Shown here: positions 26,787 to 35,847 of the stretch, piece after piece | How the letters are laid out: each line of letters starts with the position of its first letter | Numbering within the stretch: position 1 is the stretch's first letter | Origin: Nocardioides silvaticus | Lineage (GTDB): Bacteria; Actinomycetota; Actinomycetes; Propionibacteriales; Nocardioidaceae | NCBI RefSeq assembly: GCF_003160695.1 | Contig: NZ_QGDD01000011.1 | Span: 62,001 to 126,000 of the forward strand | Length of the DNA stretch: 64,000 bases | Direction: 5' to 3' | Position numbers and translations under genes: made by a program | Notes under the pieces: generated by a model | What the model saw: the letters and a program-made list of their open reading frames with translations, nothing else | Told to the model about the DNA's origin: nothing | The model's database searches: none

Positions 26787-27817
26787 GTGGTGGGGACCTC
26801 GCCGACGCGGACGAGGAGCTTCCCGAGGTTCTTCCCGGTCAACAGGCCCTGGAACGCGTCGATCGCGTTCTCGAGCCCGTCGACGACGTCCTCGACGTAC
26901 TGCACCGCCCCGTCCCGCACCCAGCGCGGCATCTCCTCGTGGAACGCGGCCTCGTGGGTCGGTCGGAACTCGTCCTGGATGAAGCCCCGGACGGTGAGGC
27001 TGGACGACAGGACCCGCCGCATGAAGCCGGGCAGCCGGTCGATGCCGGTCGGTGCCGCGGTCGCGTTGTAGTCGGCCACCAGTCCGCAGACCGGGATCCG
27101 CGCGAACTTGTTGAGCCGCTTGACGACGGCGGCGGCGACCGGGCCGCCGACGTTCTCGAAGTAGACGTCCACGCCGTCCGGCGTGGCCGCCGCGAGGTCG
27201 TCGGCGAACGACGGGGACCGGTGGTCGATCGCGGCGTCGAACCCGAAGCGGCGCAGGAGCTCGCACTTCTCCGGTCCGCCGGCGATCCCGACGGCCCGGG
27301 CGCCCTTGATCCTGGCGATCTGGCCGACGGCCGAGCCGACGGGTCCCGCGGCTGCCGCGACGACCACGGTCTCGCCGGGCTGCGGACGGCCGATCTCGAG
27401 CAGACCTGCGTAGGCGGTGAAGCCCGGCATGCCGAGCACGCCGAGCGCGGTCGAGATCGGCGCGTCGGCCGGGTCGAGGCGGCGGGTGTGGCGCGCGTCG
27501 ACGACGGCGTGCGTCTGCCACCCCGTGTAGGCCAGCACGATGTCGCCGACGGATCGTCGGTCCGACGCGCTGGCGACGACCTCGCAGACGGTCTGGCCGA
27601 CCACGACGTCACCGAGCTCGAGCGGTGCCGCGTAGGACTTCGCGGTGCTCATCCGCCCGCGCATGTAGGGATCGAGCGACAGGTAGATCGTGCGGAGCAG
27701 CACCTCGCCCTCGCCCGGGTCGGGGAGCTCGACGGCGACGGTCTCGAAGTCGTCGTGCGTCGGCATGCCCTCCGGGTAGGAGGACAGGCGGATCTGCTGG
27801 CTCTCGGTCGTCGTCAT
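26783..27817 (-). CDS. Zinc-free NADP-dependent oxidoreductase (MDR/prostaglandin-reductase type)
   Basis: A 344-residue medium-chain reductase. Landmarks are the N-terminal LSLDPYMRGRM, the signature GMPGFTAYAGLLEIG and the NADP fold AAAAGPVGSAVGQIARIKGARAVGIAGG. These are typical of the curcumin/prostaglandin reductase group, which reduce double bonds of enones; no zinc-ligand Cys set is seen. It overlaps the hydrolase gene convergently by 4 bases. Start: ATG before TTTESQQ, as the upstream extension is only the repeat region. Confidence 0.88.
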   Translation of the reverse strand: MTTTESQQIRLSSYPEGMPTHDDFETVAVELPDPGEGEVLLRTIYLSLDPYMRGRMSTAKSYAAPLELGDVVVGQTVCEVVASASDRRSVGDIVLAYTGWQTHAVVDARHTRRLDPADAPISTALGVLGMPGFTAYAGLLEIGRPQPGETVVVAAAAGPVGSAVGQIARIKGARAVGIAGGPEKCELLRRFGFDAAIDHRSPSFADDLAAATPDGVDVYFENVGGPVAAAVVKRLNKFARIPVCGLVADYNATAAPTGIDRLPGFMRRVLSSSLTVRGFIQDEFRPTHEAAFHEEMPRWVRDGAVQYVEDVVDGLENAIDAFQGLLTGKNLGKLLVRVGEVPTT

Positions 27818-27832
27818 GCCTCCACCTTCGTC

Positions 27833-27850
27833 GGTCGGGCAAGCCCGACC
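27833..27850. terminator. Hairpin between oxidoreductase and siderophore genes
   Basis: GGTCGGGC and GCCCGACC pair with a 2-base loop in the 85-base gap. It may end the siderophore operon transcript before the oxidoreductase gene. Confidence 0.45.
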
Positions 27851-27851
27851 G

Positions 27852-27905
27852 GGCACCTCGGGCGCCTCGGGCGCCTCAGGCGACTCGGGCGACTCGGGCG
27901 ACTCA
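27852..27905. repeat. Six-unit 9-bp tandem array
   Basis: Units of the form GGCGACTCG/GGCGCCTCG run for 54 bases without a frame break and end exactly on the stop codon of the 942-residue gene. The array is largely noncoding on its own strand. A second six-unit 9-bp array lies in the ATPase gene of the same operon. Confidence 0.85.
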
Positions 27906-30731
27906 GGCGAGGTCGCTGGTGAAGGCGACGTGCTGCAGCGCGTCGCGCCGCCGCCGGTCGAGCGGCGAGGGACGCCGGTGGATCCGGCTGTCGAGGATGC
28001 TCGCGGTGCCGGTCGTGTCACCGCTGCTGACGAGGCAGAACAGCAGCGCCTCCTCGACGATCTCCCGCTGGGCCGCCGAGCCGCCGACGGTGTCGAGCTG
28101 TGGCTGGACCTCGGTGAGCAGGCGGGCGGCGCCGTCCCAGTCCCTCGCCTCCATCAGCAAGAACGCCTCGGTCACCGGAGCGACGACCGTCTGCAGCCGA
28201 GGGTCGTCGGAAGCGCGGCAGTAGGCCTGGAGGCCGGCCAGGCCGTGGGCGCGGCCGTCGGCGGCGAGGGCGACCGCGGCGTGCAGCGCGATGAGCGGTG
28301 TCTGCGGCCGTTCCAGCAGGCTGCTGTCGAGCGAGTCGAGGATCGGGCCGACCGGCGGCACCGAGCCCTCGCCGGTGAAGGTGGGACCGGCGCCGGCAGC
28401 GGTGGCGGCCGGGTCCCAGTCGGCGACGCAGAGCCGCCAGCGCCACAGCAGCGACGCGGAGTCGACGAGCGAGCGGACTCCGGTCACGGTGGGCGGGGCG
28501 AGCTGGGAGTAGTAGCGGCGGCGCACGGCCTCGATGTCGCCGAGCGCGAGCTCGTGCAAGGCCGCGTGCCAGGAGAAGTGGGCGCGGTGGCTCGCCGCGC
28601 GGCCGCTCGCCGCGACCCAGTGGTCGAGCCAGGTGCGGCCGAGGTCGTGCTGACCGGTCTCGTAGAGCACGTGGGTCTGCGCGTGCACGGCGTGGCCGGA
28701 CGACGGCTCGCACGACAGCGCGCTCTCCGCCAGTAGCCCGGCCTCCTCGAACCGGCCCTGGTCCTGGCGGGTGAACGCGAGCAGCGAGATGTACCACCAG
28801 TGGTCGCCGTACGTCGCGCCGAGCCCCTCGACCAGCTGCCACGCGTCCTGGCGGACGTCGGTGACCCCGGAGAACGCGATCGTCGGGACGGCGGCGGAGA
28901 CCGCCAGCACGTCGCGGGGGTACGACGAGATGTGGGCCATCAACGCCCGGGCACCCTGCGCGGGTGGCTCCTCCACCCGCCGGCCGACGACGTCGACGAA
29001 GCTGGCCTCGCGGCTGTCGCCGCGGCGGCCGATCGCGTCGCGGGCCGCGGCCAGGGACGTGGTCACGTCGCAGGAGGCACCCGACTCGTGGCCGAGCATC
29101 GCGAGCGCCGCGTGGGCGACGGCGAAGTCGCGGTCGAGCTCGGTGGCCTGGCGGATCAGGTCCTCGCCGCCGGACTGCAGACGCAGCACCCGCTCGAGGC
29201 CCTCGTTGAACGCCTGCGCCGCTTCGGCGGTCGTCGACAGCGGCAGGCCCAGCGGGTCGCGCGGACGCGCCACCGGGTGGTGGCCGGCGACCAGGCTGCC
29301 GTCCTCGAGCCGCCGCGGGAGCGGAGCGACGGCGTCGAGGACCGACGTCGCGACGGCCCGCGCCTGGATCCGGATCTCGGGGACGGCGGTGGTCTCCCAC
29401 AGCTCGCCGCGGCGCAGCGCGCCGAGCACCCAGACCGGCGCGGCCGACCGGCGGTCGCGGCCGGCCAGCCGGCCGTCCGTCGTACGGAACCCCATGCCGG
29501 CGGTGGTCACCTCGCCGAGGGCCCCTCCCGGTCGGTCGCGGAGCAGGTCGTCGAGCAGCGGGTTGCTGAGCCGGCGGATGTCGTGGCCGGGGCCGGTGCA
29601 GTTGACCACCCAGCCGACCTCGTGACGGGTACCGTCGGCCAGCGTGACCGCGAGGCCGCCGCGGGGGAGCGGCTCGGCGTCGGCGACCTCGCCGGCCGCG
29701 ACCTGCAACCGTCCGGTCGTCGCCAGCGCGTCGATGAGCACCGCGCTGGTGGGCGGCATCCGGTGGCGCAGGACGCCCCACGCTCCGGCCGTGCCCGCGA
29801 GGAAGCGGTGGCGCGCGTCCTCGTCGAGCCGCGCCCAGAGCTCGGCCATCCGGAACCGCAGGCCGTCGACGGCCGGCCGCCAGTCGCCGGTGGTCGCGCG
29901 CACCTCGAGCAGGTGCTGCCGACCGCGCTCGAGGATGCCGTCGAGGTCGTGCGGCCAGTCGTCGATGTCGGGAATCACGGCCAGTCCCGGCTCGGGCAGG
30001 TGCCGCCGCGGCAGCCGCCCGTTGCGCGAGACCGCCAGCAGCCGCCGGTCCGCGCGGTTGCCGGGCCCGGACAGGGACAGCACGACGTCGACCATCGTCA
30101 GGCCGGTGCCGACGACGAGGACGTCCGCCGGCCCGCGCCGGTCGCGCCGGACCACCTCGAGAGCCCCGGGCGCCCACGGGTCGGCGACGAAGAACGCCGA
30201 GCCCGCGAGCGCGTCCGGCGCCCACCGGGCGCCCATTTCGGGCAGTCCGGTGGCGACGACGACGGCGTCGACCTCGACCTGCCGGCCGTCGTGGGTGCCG
30301 ACCGCCCAGCGCTCCCCCGACCGGGCGACGCCGGTGGCGGTCGACCGCAGGTGGCGCGCCGCGACGTGGTCGCCCGCGGCGGCCAGCTCGCGGGTCAGCA
30401 CCTCGTCGAGGTAGCGGGAGTACTCCCGCCGCGGCGCGAAGGCGTTCGGCTCCGGGACGGCACCCGGTGCCTGCCGGACCCGCCAGTCGACGAAGTGACC
30501 CGGCTCCTCGGGGAACGCGGTCATGCCGGAGGCGGGGACGTTGAGCAGGTGCTCGTCGTACGGCGTGCCGAACGCGGCTCCCCGTCCCCACCGGTCGGCC
30601 GGGTCGAGCAGCACCAGGTCGACGGCGGTCGACCGGCTGCGTGCCGTCCGGGCGATGTGGACCGCGGTGAGCGTGCCGCTGGCGCCGGTGCCGACGATCG
30701 CCACGGTGGGGCGGGAGGGTCCGGTGCGCAT
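27903..30731 (-). CDS. FAD-NAD(P)-binding protein fused to a TTC38-like repeat domain
   Basis: 942 residues with two parts. Residues 1 to about 480 are a flavoprotein like YdhS/HI0933-type FAD-NAD(P)-binding proteins: a first Rossmann motif VAIVGTGASGTLTAVHIAR, then DPADRWGRGAAFGTPYDEHLLNVPA, and a second motif VLVVGTGLTMVDVVLSL. Residues about 490 to 930 resemble the TTC38 helical-repeat family, starting DPLGLPLSTTAEAAQAFNEGLERVLRLQSGGEDLIRQA. I do not know of a described joined form. It is the last gene of the siderophore operon, 9 bases after the Fes-type gene, which suggests a role in releasing or reducing iron; that is inference. Confidence 0.8.
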   Translation of the reverse strand: MRTGPSRPTVAIVGTGASGTLTAVHIARTARSRSTAVDLVLLDPADRWGRGAAFGTPYDEHLLNVPASGMTAFPEEPGHFVDWRVRQAPGAVPEPNAFAPRREYSRYLDEVLTRELAAAGDHVAARHLRSTATGVARSGERWAVGTHDGRQVEVDAVVVATGLPEMGARWAPDALAGSAFFVADPWAPGALEVVRRDRRGPADVLVVGTGLTMVDVVLSLSGPGNRADRRLLAVSRNGRLPRRHLPEPGLAVIPDIDDWPHDLDGILERGRQHLLEVRATTGDWRPAVDGLRFRMAELWARLDEDARHRFLAGTAGAWGVLRHRMPPTSAVLIDALATTGRLQVAAGEVADAEPLPRGGLAVTLADGTRHEVGWVVNCTGPGHDIRRLSNPLLDDLLRDRPGGALGEVTTAGMGFRTTDGRLAGRDRRSAAPVWVLGALRRGELWETTAVPEIRIQARAVATSVLDAVAPLPRRLEDGSLVAGHHPVARPRDPLGLPLSTTAEAAQAFNEGLERVLRLQSGGEDLIRQATELDRDFAVAHAALAMLGHESGASCDVTTSLAAARDAIGRRGDSREASFVDVVGRRVEEPPAQGARALMAHISSYPRDVLAVSAAVPTIAFSGVTDVRQDAWQLVEGLGATYGDHWWYISLLAFTRQDQGRFEEAGLLAESALSCEPSSGHAVHAQTHVLYETGQHDLGRTWLDHWVAASGRAASHRAHFSWHAALHELALGDIEAVRRRYYSQLAPPTVTGVRSLVDSASLLWRWRLCVADWDPAATAAGAGPTFTGEGSVPPVGPILDSLDSSLLERPQTPLIALHAAVALAADGRAHGLAGLQAYCRASDDPRLQTVVAPVTEAFLLMEARDWDGAARLLTEVQPQLDTVGGSAAQREIVEEALLFCLVSSGDTTGTASILDSRIHRRPSPLDRRRRDALQHVAFTSDLA

Positions 30732-30740
30732 GCCCGGATA

Positions 30741-32012
30741 TTACATTGACACTACTGAATCACTAGACTTAAGAGCGCCGCCCACCGTCGCGCGGGCCCA
30801 CCCGGCGGTGACCACGGGCAGGGCGCGGGCGAGGTCGGGCGCCCACGACAGCCAGCTGTGCCCGCCCAGGAACTCGCGGTACGACACGTCGTGGCCGCCG
30901 GCGACCAGCACGTCCCGCAGGTGCCTGCTGAGGCCGACCATCCGCCCCTCGAGCAGGCCGACGCTCAGCGCGAACCGCACGGACGGGCGCGGCTCCTCGG
31001 CGTACTGCCGCATGAGGTCCCCGGCACCGTGGCCGTACGGCGTGCTGGGCGCCCACCAGAACGACCCGGACTGAGCGACGACGGCGCCGAAGACGTCGGG
31101 TCGGCGGTGCGCGGCGAAAGCGGCGTTCAACCCGCCGAGGCTCTGCCCGGCGATCGCGGTGCGCTCGGCGTGCGCGGTGACCGGCCACCGATCACGCGCC
31201 CACGGCAGCAGCTCGTCGGTGAGGAAGTCGACGAATGCCGGGTCGCACGCGAGCTCGGCCCGGCCGCCTGGTGGCGACTCCTGCGCGATGACGACCATCG
31301 GGGGCACGGCACCGGTCGTCACCAGGTGGTCCATCAGCTGCGCGACCGACGCACCGGGCAGCGTCCAGTGCCAACCGTCGTGGAGCAGCAGGAGCGGCAG
31401 CGCCTCGGTGTCGGCCGAGACCGGCGGCGTCCACACCCACACCCGGCGGCGGTTCCCCAGCACCCGGCTGGTGACCGTGTGCAGGGCCAGCGCCCCCCTC
31501 GCGGCGGCCTGGTGCACCGCCGGCAGGTCCGGGTCGGCATCCGGCAGCGCGACGTACGACGTGCCTTCGTTGTCGCGGGCGAACTCGGGCAGCGGCGGGT
31601 AGGGGGAGGGCGCGGCCGGCCAGCGCCGTGGGTTGAACGGGTCCGGCGCCGGGTCGCGCACCTCCCCGTGGCACCGCTCGACGAAGGAGTACGTCGCCCG
31701 CAGGTCCCCTCGTGCCCGGTACGTCCGCCACCACACGTCGGTGCCGGCGACGTGGTGCAGCCGGGCGGCGCCGGCGATCCCGTCGGGGTCGCGCAGCACC
31801 TCGTCGTCCTCGTGCCAGACCGGCGCGCCGCGCAGCCGCACCGCGGTGACGTCGGGTCCGCTGCTCCGCCACAGGTAGGTCACCTCGTGGGTCAGCGGGT
31901 CTGCGGCGGCGATGCGGACGACCGGGGTCCCGTGCTCGCGCGCCAGCGCCCACAGCCGCTCGGCCGCGGCGGGGTGGCCGGTCCGCACGACCTCGGCCAG
32001 GGCATCCAGCAC
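30741..32012 (-). CDS. Enterochelin-esterase (Fes)-type siderophore esterase
   Basis: A 423-residue enzyme that should hydrolyse ferric siderophores of the trilactone or ester type in the cytoplasm to free the iron. An N-terminal Fes-like beta domain (about 1-170, including EVTYLWRSSGPDVTAVRLRG and DPFNPRRWP) precedes the esterase-D fold with nucleophile GQSLGG near residue 290 and His in GGHSWLSWAPDL. The start is a GTG 7 bases after the preceding hydrolase gene. The last about 40 bases of the gene are sharply AT-rich compared with the rest and may hold a secondary promoter for the next gene. Confidence 0.88.
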   Translation of the reverse strand: MLDALAEVVRTGHPAAAERLWALAREHGTPVVRIAAADPLTHEVTYLWRSSGPDVTAVRLRGAPVWHEDDEVLRDPDGIAGAARLHHVAGTDVWWRTYRARGDLRATYSFVERCHGEVRDPAPDPFNPRRWPAAPSPYPPLPEFARDNEGTSYVALPDADPDLPAVHQAAARGALALHTVTSRVLGNRRRVWVWTPPVSADTEALPLLLLHDGWHWTLPGASVAQLMDHLVTTGAVPPMVVIAQESPPGGRAELACDPAFVDFLTDELLPWARDRWPVTAHAERTAIAGQSLGGLNAAFAAHRRPDVFGAVVAQSGSFWWAPSTPYGHGAGDLMRQYAEEPRPSVRFALSVGLLEGRMVGLSRHLRDVLVAGGHDVSYREFLGGHSWLSWAPDLARALPVVTAGWARATVGGALKSSDSVVSM

Positions 32013-32019
32013 GATCGGC

Positions 32020-32751
32020 TCAGGCCCCGAGCGACGACAGGAACTCCGCCACGAGCAGGTTCACGACCTCGGGCCGCTCCTCCATCACGGTGTGCCCGGC
32101 GCCGGGCACGATCGCGAGCTGCGCGCCCGGGATCGCGTCGGCGATCGCGACCGTGTGGTCGGTGCGGATCGAGTCGTGCTGGCCCGCCAGCACCAGCGTC
32201 GGCGCAGTGATCGCGGACAGCGAGGAGGCCGCGATCTGCGGCTGCGTGGTCCACATCGCCATCAGCTTCTCCAGCACCGCCTCGCGGTGCTCGGGCCCGT
32301 CCGGGGACAGCCGGTCGTAGGCCTCGCTGAACCGGTCCGGGTCCAGCCCGGAGTCGTGCTCCACGTCGTCCTCCACGAAGCCGGTCGGGTCGAGGTTGCC
32401 GCTGATGGCGACCAGCGACAGCACCCGGTCGGCGTGGTCGCGGGCCAGCAGCAGGCCGGTGATCGCGCCGTCGCTGAACCCGATCACGTGCGCGGCCCGG
32501 ACGCCGACGGCGTCGAGGTAGCCGAGGGTGTCGCTCACCATGTCCTCGAAGGTGATCGGTCCGTCCCGGTCCGGGGTGCGGCCCTGCCCCGGGCGCTCGG
32601 GGGCGTGCACCTCGTACGACGGCGCCAGGTGCGCGACCTGCGCGGACAGGGTCTCGATCGAGCAGAAGCCGCCGTGCAGCAGCAGGACCGGGGTGCCGGC
32701 GCCGTGGACCTCGTAGTAGGTGGCGATGCCGTTGACGTCGATGGTGGGCAC
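32020..32751 (-). CDS. Alpha/beta hydrolase in the siderophore operon
   Basis: A 243-residue hydrolase with oxyanion site LLLHGGFCS, nucleophile GFSDGA and C-terminal His GAGHTVMEE. The Ser elbow GFSDGA is the form seen in some BioH-like and dipeptide-amidase-like hydrolases. It sits between the ATPase (9 bases upstream) and Fes-type gene, so a second siderophore-opening or trimming activity is likely. Substrate not known. Confidence 0.85.
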   Translation of the reverse strand: MPTIDVNGIATYYEVHGAGTPVLLLHGGFCSIETLSAQVAHLAPSYEVHAPERPGQGRTPDRDGPITFEDMVSDTLGYLDAVGVRAAHVIGFSDGAITGLLLARDHADRVLSLVAISGNLDPTGFVEDDVEHDSGLDPDRFSEAYDRLSPDGPEHREAVLEKLMAMWTTQPQIAASSLSAITAPTLVLAGQHDSIRTDHTVAIADAIPGAQLAIVPGAGHTVMEERPEVVNLLVAEFLSSLGA

Positions 32752-32760
32752 GGGGCCGCC

Positions 32761-33699
32761 TCAGCTCGCCCCGGCCAGCCCGGCGCCGACCTCGGCCTCG
32801 ACGCCGGCACCTCGCAGCGCGGACCGCAGGCGCGGCACGATCATGGGCTTGCCGGTCTCCGGGTCGGGGATGATCCGGCAGGGCAGCCCGAACGTCCGCT
32901 CGATCAGCTCCTCGGTCACGACGTGCTCCGGGGCGCCCACGGCCTGGACCCGACCGCCCCGCATGACGATCAGGTGGTCGGCGTAGCGGACCGCCAGGTT
33001 GAGCTCGTGCATGACGACGACGATCGTCATGTCCCGGGACTCGCGGACGCTGCGACACAGCTCCAGGACGTCGATCTGGTGGGCGAGGTCGAGGTACGTC
33101 GTGGGTTCGTCCAGCAACAGGGTGCCGGTCTGCTGGGCCAGCACCATCGCCAGCCAGACCCGCTGCCGCTCCCCGCCGGACAGCTCGTCGACGCCGCGCT
33201 GCGCGAACTCGCTCACGCCGGTCGCGGCCATCGCCTCGTTGACGATGAGCTCGTCGTCGCGGGACCACTGGCGCAGCAGCTTCTGGTAGGGGTACCGGCC
33301 GCGGGAGACGAGGTCGGCGACGGCGATGCCGTCCGGGGCGACCGGGCTCTGCGGGAGCAGCCCGAGCCGGCGGGCGACGGCCTTGGTCGACTCGCCGTGG
33401 ATGTCGGAGCCGTCGAGGAGCACCGTGCCCTGGTCGGGCTTGAGCATCCGGGCCAGCGCCTTCAGCAGGGTCGACTTCCCGCAGCCGTTGGGCCCGATGA
33501 TCATCGTGAGGGAGCCGCGCGGCACCTGGACGTGCAGGTCCTCGGCGACGACGACCGACTCGTACTTGAGGTGCAGACCGTCGCCGACGAGCACCGCGTC
33601 CTCGTGCGTCCGGGGTGGCCGGGACTGTCCGGGGTGGTCGGGGTGGTCGGGGTGGTCGGGGTGGTCGGGGTGGTCGGGGTGGTCGGGGAGGGTGGTCAT
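32761..33699 (-). CDS. Iron-siderophore ABC transporter ATPase with an N-terminal (DHP)6 tract
   Basis: A 312-residue FecE/FepC-type ATPase: Walker A GPNGCGKST, signature LSGGERQR, Walker B TLLLDEPTTYLD and switch His in VMHELNLA. It powers siderophore import. Unlike the family it begins MTTLP followed by six DHP triplets, encoded by the 9-bp array at 33631-33684. Its ATG overlaps the upstream permease stop by 4 bases. The tract is before the first conserved strand (VLVGDGLHLKYESVVVAEDLHVQVPRG) and is probably a flexible, possibly metal-binding tail. Confidence 0.93.
   Translation of the reverse strand: MTTLPDHPDHPDHPDHPDHPDHPGQSRPPRTHEDAVLVGDGLHLKYESVVVAEDLHVQVPRGSLTMIIGPNGCGKSTLLKALARMLKPDQGTVLLDGSDIHGESTKAVARRLGLLPQSPVAPDGIAVADLVSRGRYPYQKLLRQWSRDDELIVNEAMAATGVSEFAQRGVDELSGGERQRVWLAMVLAQQTGTLLLDEPTTYLDLAHQIDVLELCRSVRESRDMTIVVVMHELNLAVRYADHLIVMRGGRVQAVGAPEHVVTEELIERTFGLPCRIIPDPETGKPMIVPRLRSALRGAGVEAEVGAGLAGAS
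33631..33684 (-). repeat. Six-unit 9-bp tandem array coding for (DHP)6
   Basis: Six exact copies of GGGGTGGTC on the plus strand, read as Asp-His-Pro on the minus strand, inside the first 23 codons of the ATPase gene. Units are multiples of three, so number changes keep the frame. Confidence 0.95.
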
Positions 33700-34766
33700 C
33701 CGATCCTGGTCCTTCCTTCACGCGCGATGAGCCACGCCAGGTAGGCGCCGCCCAGCCCGAGGGTCATGATCCCGACCGGCAGGTCGGCGGTGGGGACGAG
33801 CTTCTGTGCCGCGGTGTCGCTCGCGAGCAGCAGCAGGGCGCCGACGACGAGCGACGGCACCACCTGCACGGTGGGCGAGCCGGTGAGCCGGCGGGCGATC
33901 TGCGGCGCGGCCAGGGCCACGAACGTGACCGGGCCGGCGCAGAGCACCGCCACGGCGCAGAGCGCGGCGCCGAAACCGAGGGCCGCGATGCGGTGCCGCT
34001 CCACGGTGACCCCGAGGGCCCGGGCGGCGTCGTCCCCCATCTCCGTCATCCGCAGCCCGGGCCCCAGGGCCACGAGGACCGGCGCGAGCAGCGCCAGTCC
34101 CACCACCCCGATCCGCACGTCGTCCCAGCCACGGTTGTTGAGGCTGCCCGTCAGCCAGACGTAGGCCTCCTGGGCGTCCAGGATGTTGGCCTTGAGGATC
34201 AGGTAGGAGATCAGCGACGCGAGCACCGCGCTCACGCCGATGCCGACGAGGATCAGTCGGTAGCCCTGGACGCCACCGCCGCGGTAGGCCAGTGCGTAGA
34301 CGAGCACCGCGACGCCGAGGCCACCGGCGAGCGCACCGACGGTGACGGTCCAGCCCGAGCCGTCGAGGATCACGATCGCGAAGATCGCGCCGAACGCCGC
34401 GCCGAACGTGAAGCCGATGATGTCGGGGCTGCCGAGCGGGTTGCGGGTCACGCTCTGGTAGACCGCGCCGCTCGCCCCGAACGCCGCCCCGGCCAGCACG
34501 GCGGTGAGGATGCGCGGCAGGCGGAGGTCGTAGACGATGAACTCCTCGCCCAGCGTGCCCCTGCCGCTCAACGTCGCCCACACCCGCTCCAGCTCCAGCG
34601 GGAAGTCGCCGGTGGTCAGCTGGTAGACCACCAGCGCCGCCGTGGCCAGGGCCACGACGACCACCGTGACCAGGGAACGCCGGAGCACGCGGACATCGAC
34701 GGCGCCCGGCACCCGGAGGTGGACGGACCGCGATCGGGTGCGCGGAGGGTCAGCCAGGTCGGTCAC
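33696..34766 (-). CDS. Iron-siderophore ABC transporter permease (FecCD family)
   Basis: A 356-residue polytopic permease. DLRLPRILTAVLAGAAFGASGAVYQSVTRNPLGSPDIIGFTFGAAFGA is the strongly conserved core of FecCD/BtuC permeases, with about ten spans and the coupling region GDDAARALGVTVERHRI. Follows the first permease gene by 9 bases and overlaps the ATPase gene. Pair with the next permease forms the channel. Confidence 0.93.
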   Translation of the reverse strand: MTDLADPPRTRSRSVHLRVPGAVDVRVLRRSLVTVVVVALATAALVVYQLTTGDFPLELERVWATLSGRGTLGEEFIVYDLRLPRILTAVLAGAAFGASGAVYQSVTRNPLGSPDIIGFTFGAAFGAIFAIVILDGSGWTVTVGALAGGLGVAVLVYALAYRGGGVQGYRLILVGIGVSAVLASLISYLILKANILDAQEAYVWLTGSLNNRGWDDVRIGVVGLALLAPVLVALGPGLRMTEMGDDAARALGVTVERHRIAALGFGAALCAVAVLCAGPVTFVALAAPQIARRLTGSPTVQVVPSLVVGALLLLASDTAAQKLVPTADLPVGIMTLGLGGAYLAWLIAREGRTRIG

Positions 34767-34775
34767 GTCTCCTCC

Positions 34776-35846
34776 TCAGAGCTGGGCCAGGCGGCGGCGA
34801 CGGACGATCACGACGAAGACCGGGGCCCCGAGCACCGCGGTGACCACCGAGACCTCGAGCTCGGAGGGCCACAGCACCAGCCGGCCGACCACGTCGGAGA
34901 CCAGCACCAGCACGGCGCCGGCGACCATCGAGAACGGCAGGATCCACCGGTGGTCGGGACCTGTGAAGGCGCGGACCGCGTGCGGCACCACCAGCCCGAT
35001 GAAGGCGATCGGGCCGGCCACCGCGGTCGCCGCCCCGCACAGCAGCGTCGTCGCCACGATGCCGGTCACCCGGACCCGGCCGACCCGGGCTCCGAGCGCG
35101 GCGGCGAGCTGGTCGCCGAGGGCGATCGTGTTGAGCGACGGGCCCAGGAACATCGCGAGCACGAAGCCGGCGAGCAGGAACGGAGTGACGCTGGCGACGA
35201 CGGAGGAGTCGACGTGCTGCAGCGAGCCCACCGTCCAGGACCGGAACCCGTTGAACGCGATGCCGTTGGTGAGCACCACCGCCGAGATCACACCGGTCAG
35301 CACCGCCGTCACGGCCGCGCCGGCGAGGACCAGCCGGACGGGCGAGGCTCCGCCGCGACCGGTCGAGCCGAGCAGGTAGACGACCACCGTCGCGAGTGCC
35401 GCCCCCAGGAGCGCGAACCAGACGTACTCGTCGAGCTGGGTGATCCCGAAGAACGCGATGCCGAGCACGACGGCGCAGGCCGCCCCGGCGTTGACGCCGA
35501 GGATCCCGGGGTCGGCGAGCGGGTTGCGGGACAGCGCCTGCATCAGCGATCCCGCGAGACCGAGCGCGGCGCCGACCATGAGGCCGGCGAGCGTCCGCGG
35601 CACGCGCAGCCCGCGAACGATCAGGTCGGCCTCGCTGTCGCCGCCGTGCAGGAGCGAGTCCCAGACGGTGGCGGGCGAGAGGTTCTTGGTGCCGATCCCG
35701 ATGCTGAGGACGACCACCACGACGAGGAGCAGCAGGCTGACGGTGAGACCGGTCAGCAGGAGCGAGCGCGACCGTCGTACCGCCGCCGCGGCGTCGTCCG
35801 CCCCCGCGCCCACGGCGGGGGGACGGTCCTCGGTCGCGGTGGCCAT
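34776..35846 (-). CDS. Iron-siderophore ABC transporter permease (FecCD family)
   Basis: A 356-residue partner permease with the family core LRVPRTLAGLMVGAALGLAGSLMQALSRNPLADPGILGVNAGAA. The first 30 residues are a cytosolic Ala-rich lead. One base separates it from the binding-protein gene, so the operon is tightly coupled: SBP, permease, permease, ATPase, hydrolase, esterase, flavoprotein. Confidence 0.93.
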   Translation of the reverse strand: MATATEDRPPAVGAGADDAAAAVRRSRSLLLTGLTVSLLLLVVVVVLSIGIGTKNLSPATVWDSLLHGGDSEADLIVRGLRVPRTLAGLMVGAALGLAGSLMQALSRNPLADPGILGVNAGAACAVVLGIAFFGITQLDEYVWFALLGAALATVVVYLLGSTGRGGASPVRLVLAGAAVTAVLTGVISAVVLTNGIAFNGFRSWTVGSLQHVDSSVVASVTPFLLAGFVLAMFLGPSLNTIALGDQLAAALGARVGRVRVTGIVATTLLCGAATAVAGPIAFIGLVVPHAVRAFTGPDHRWILPFSMVAGAVLVLVSDVVGRLVLWPSELEVSVVTAVLGAPVFVVIVRRRRLAQL

Positions 35847-35847
35847 G

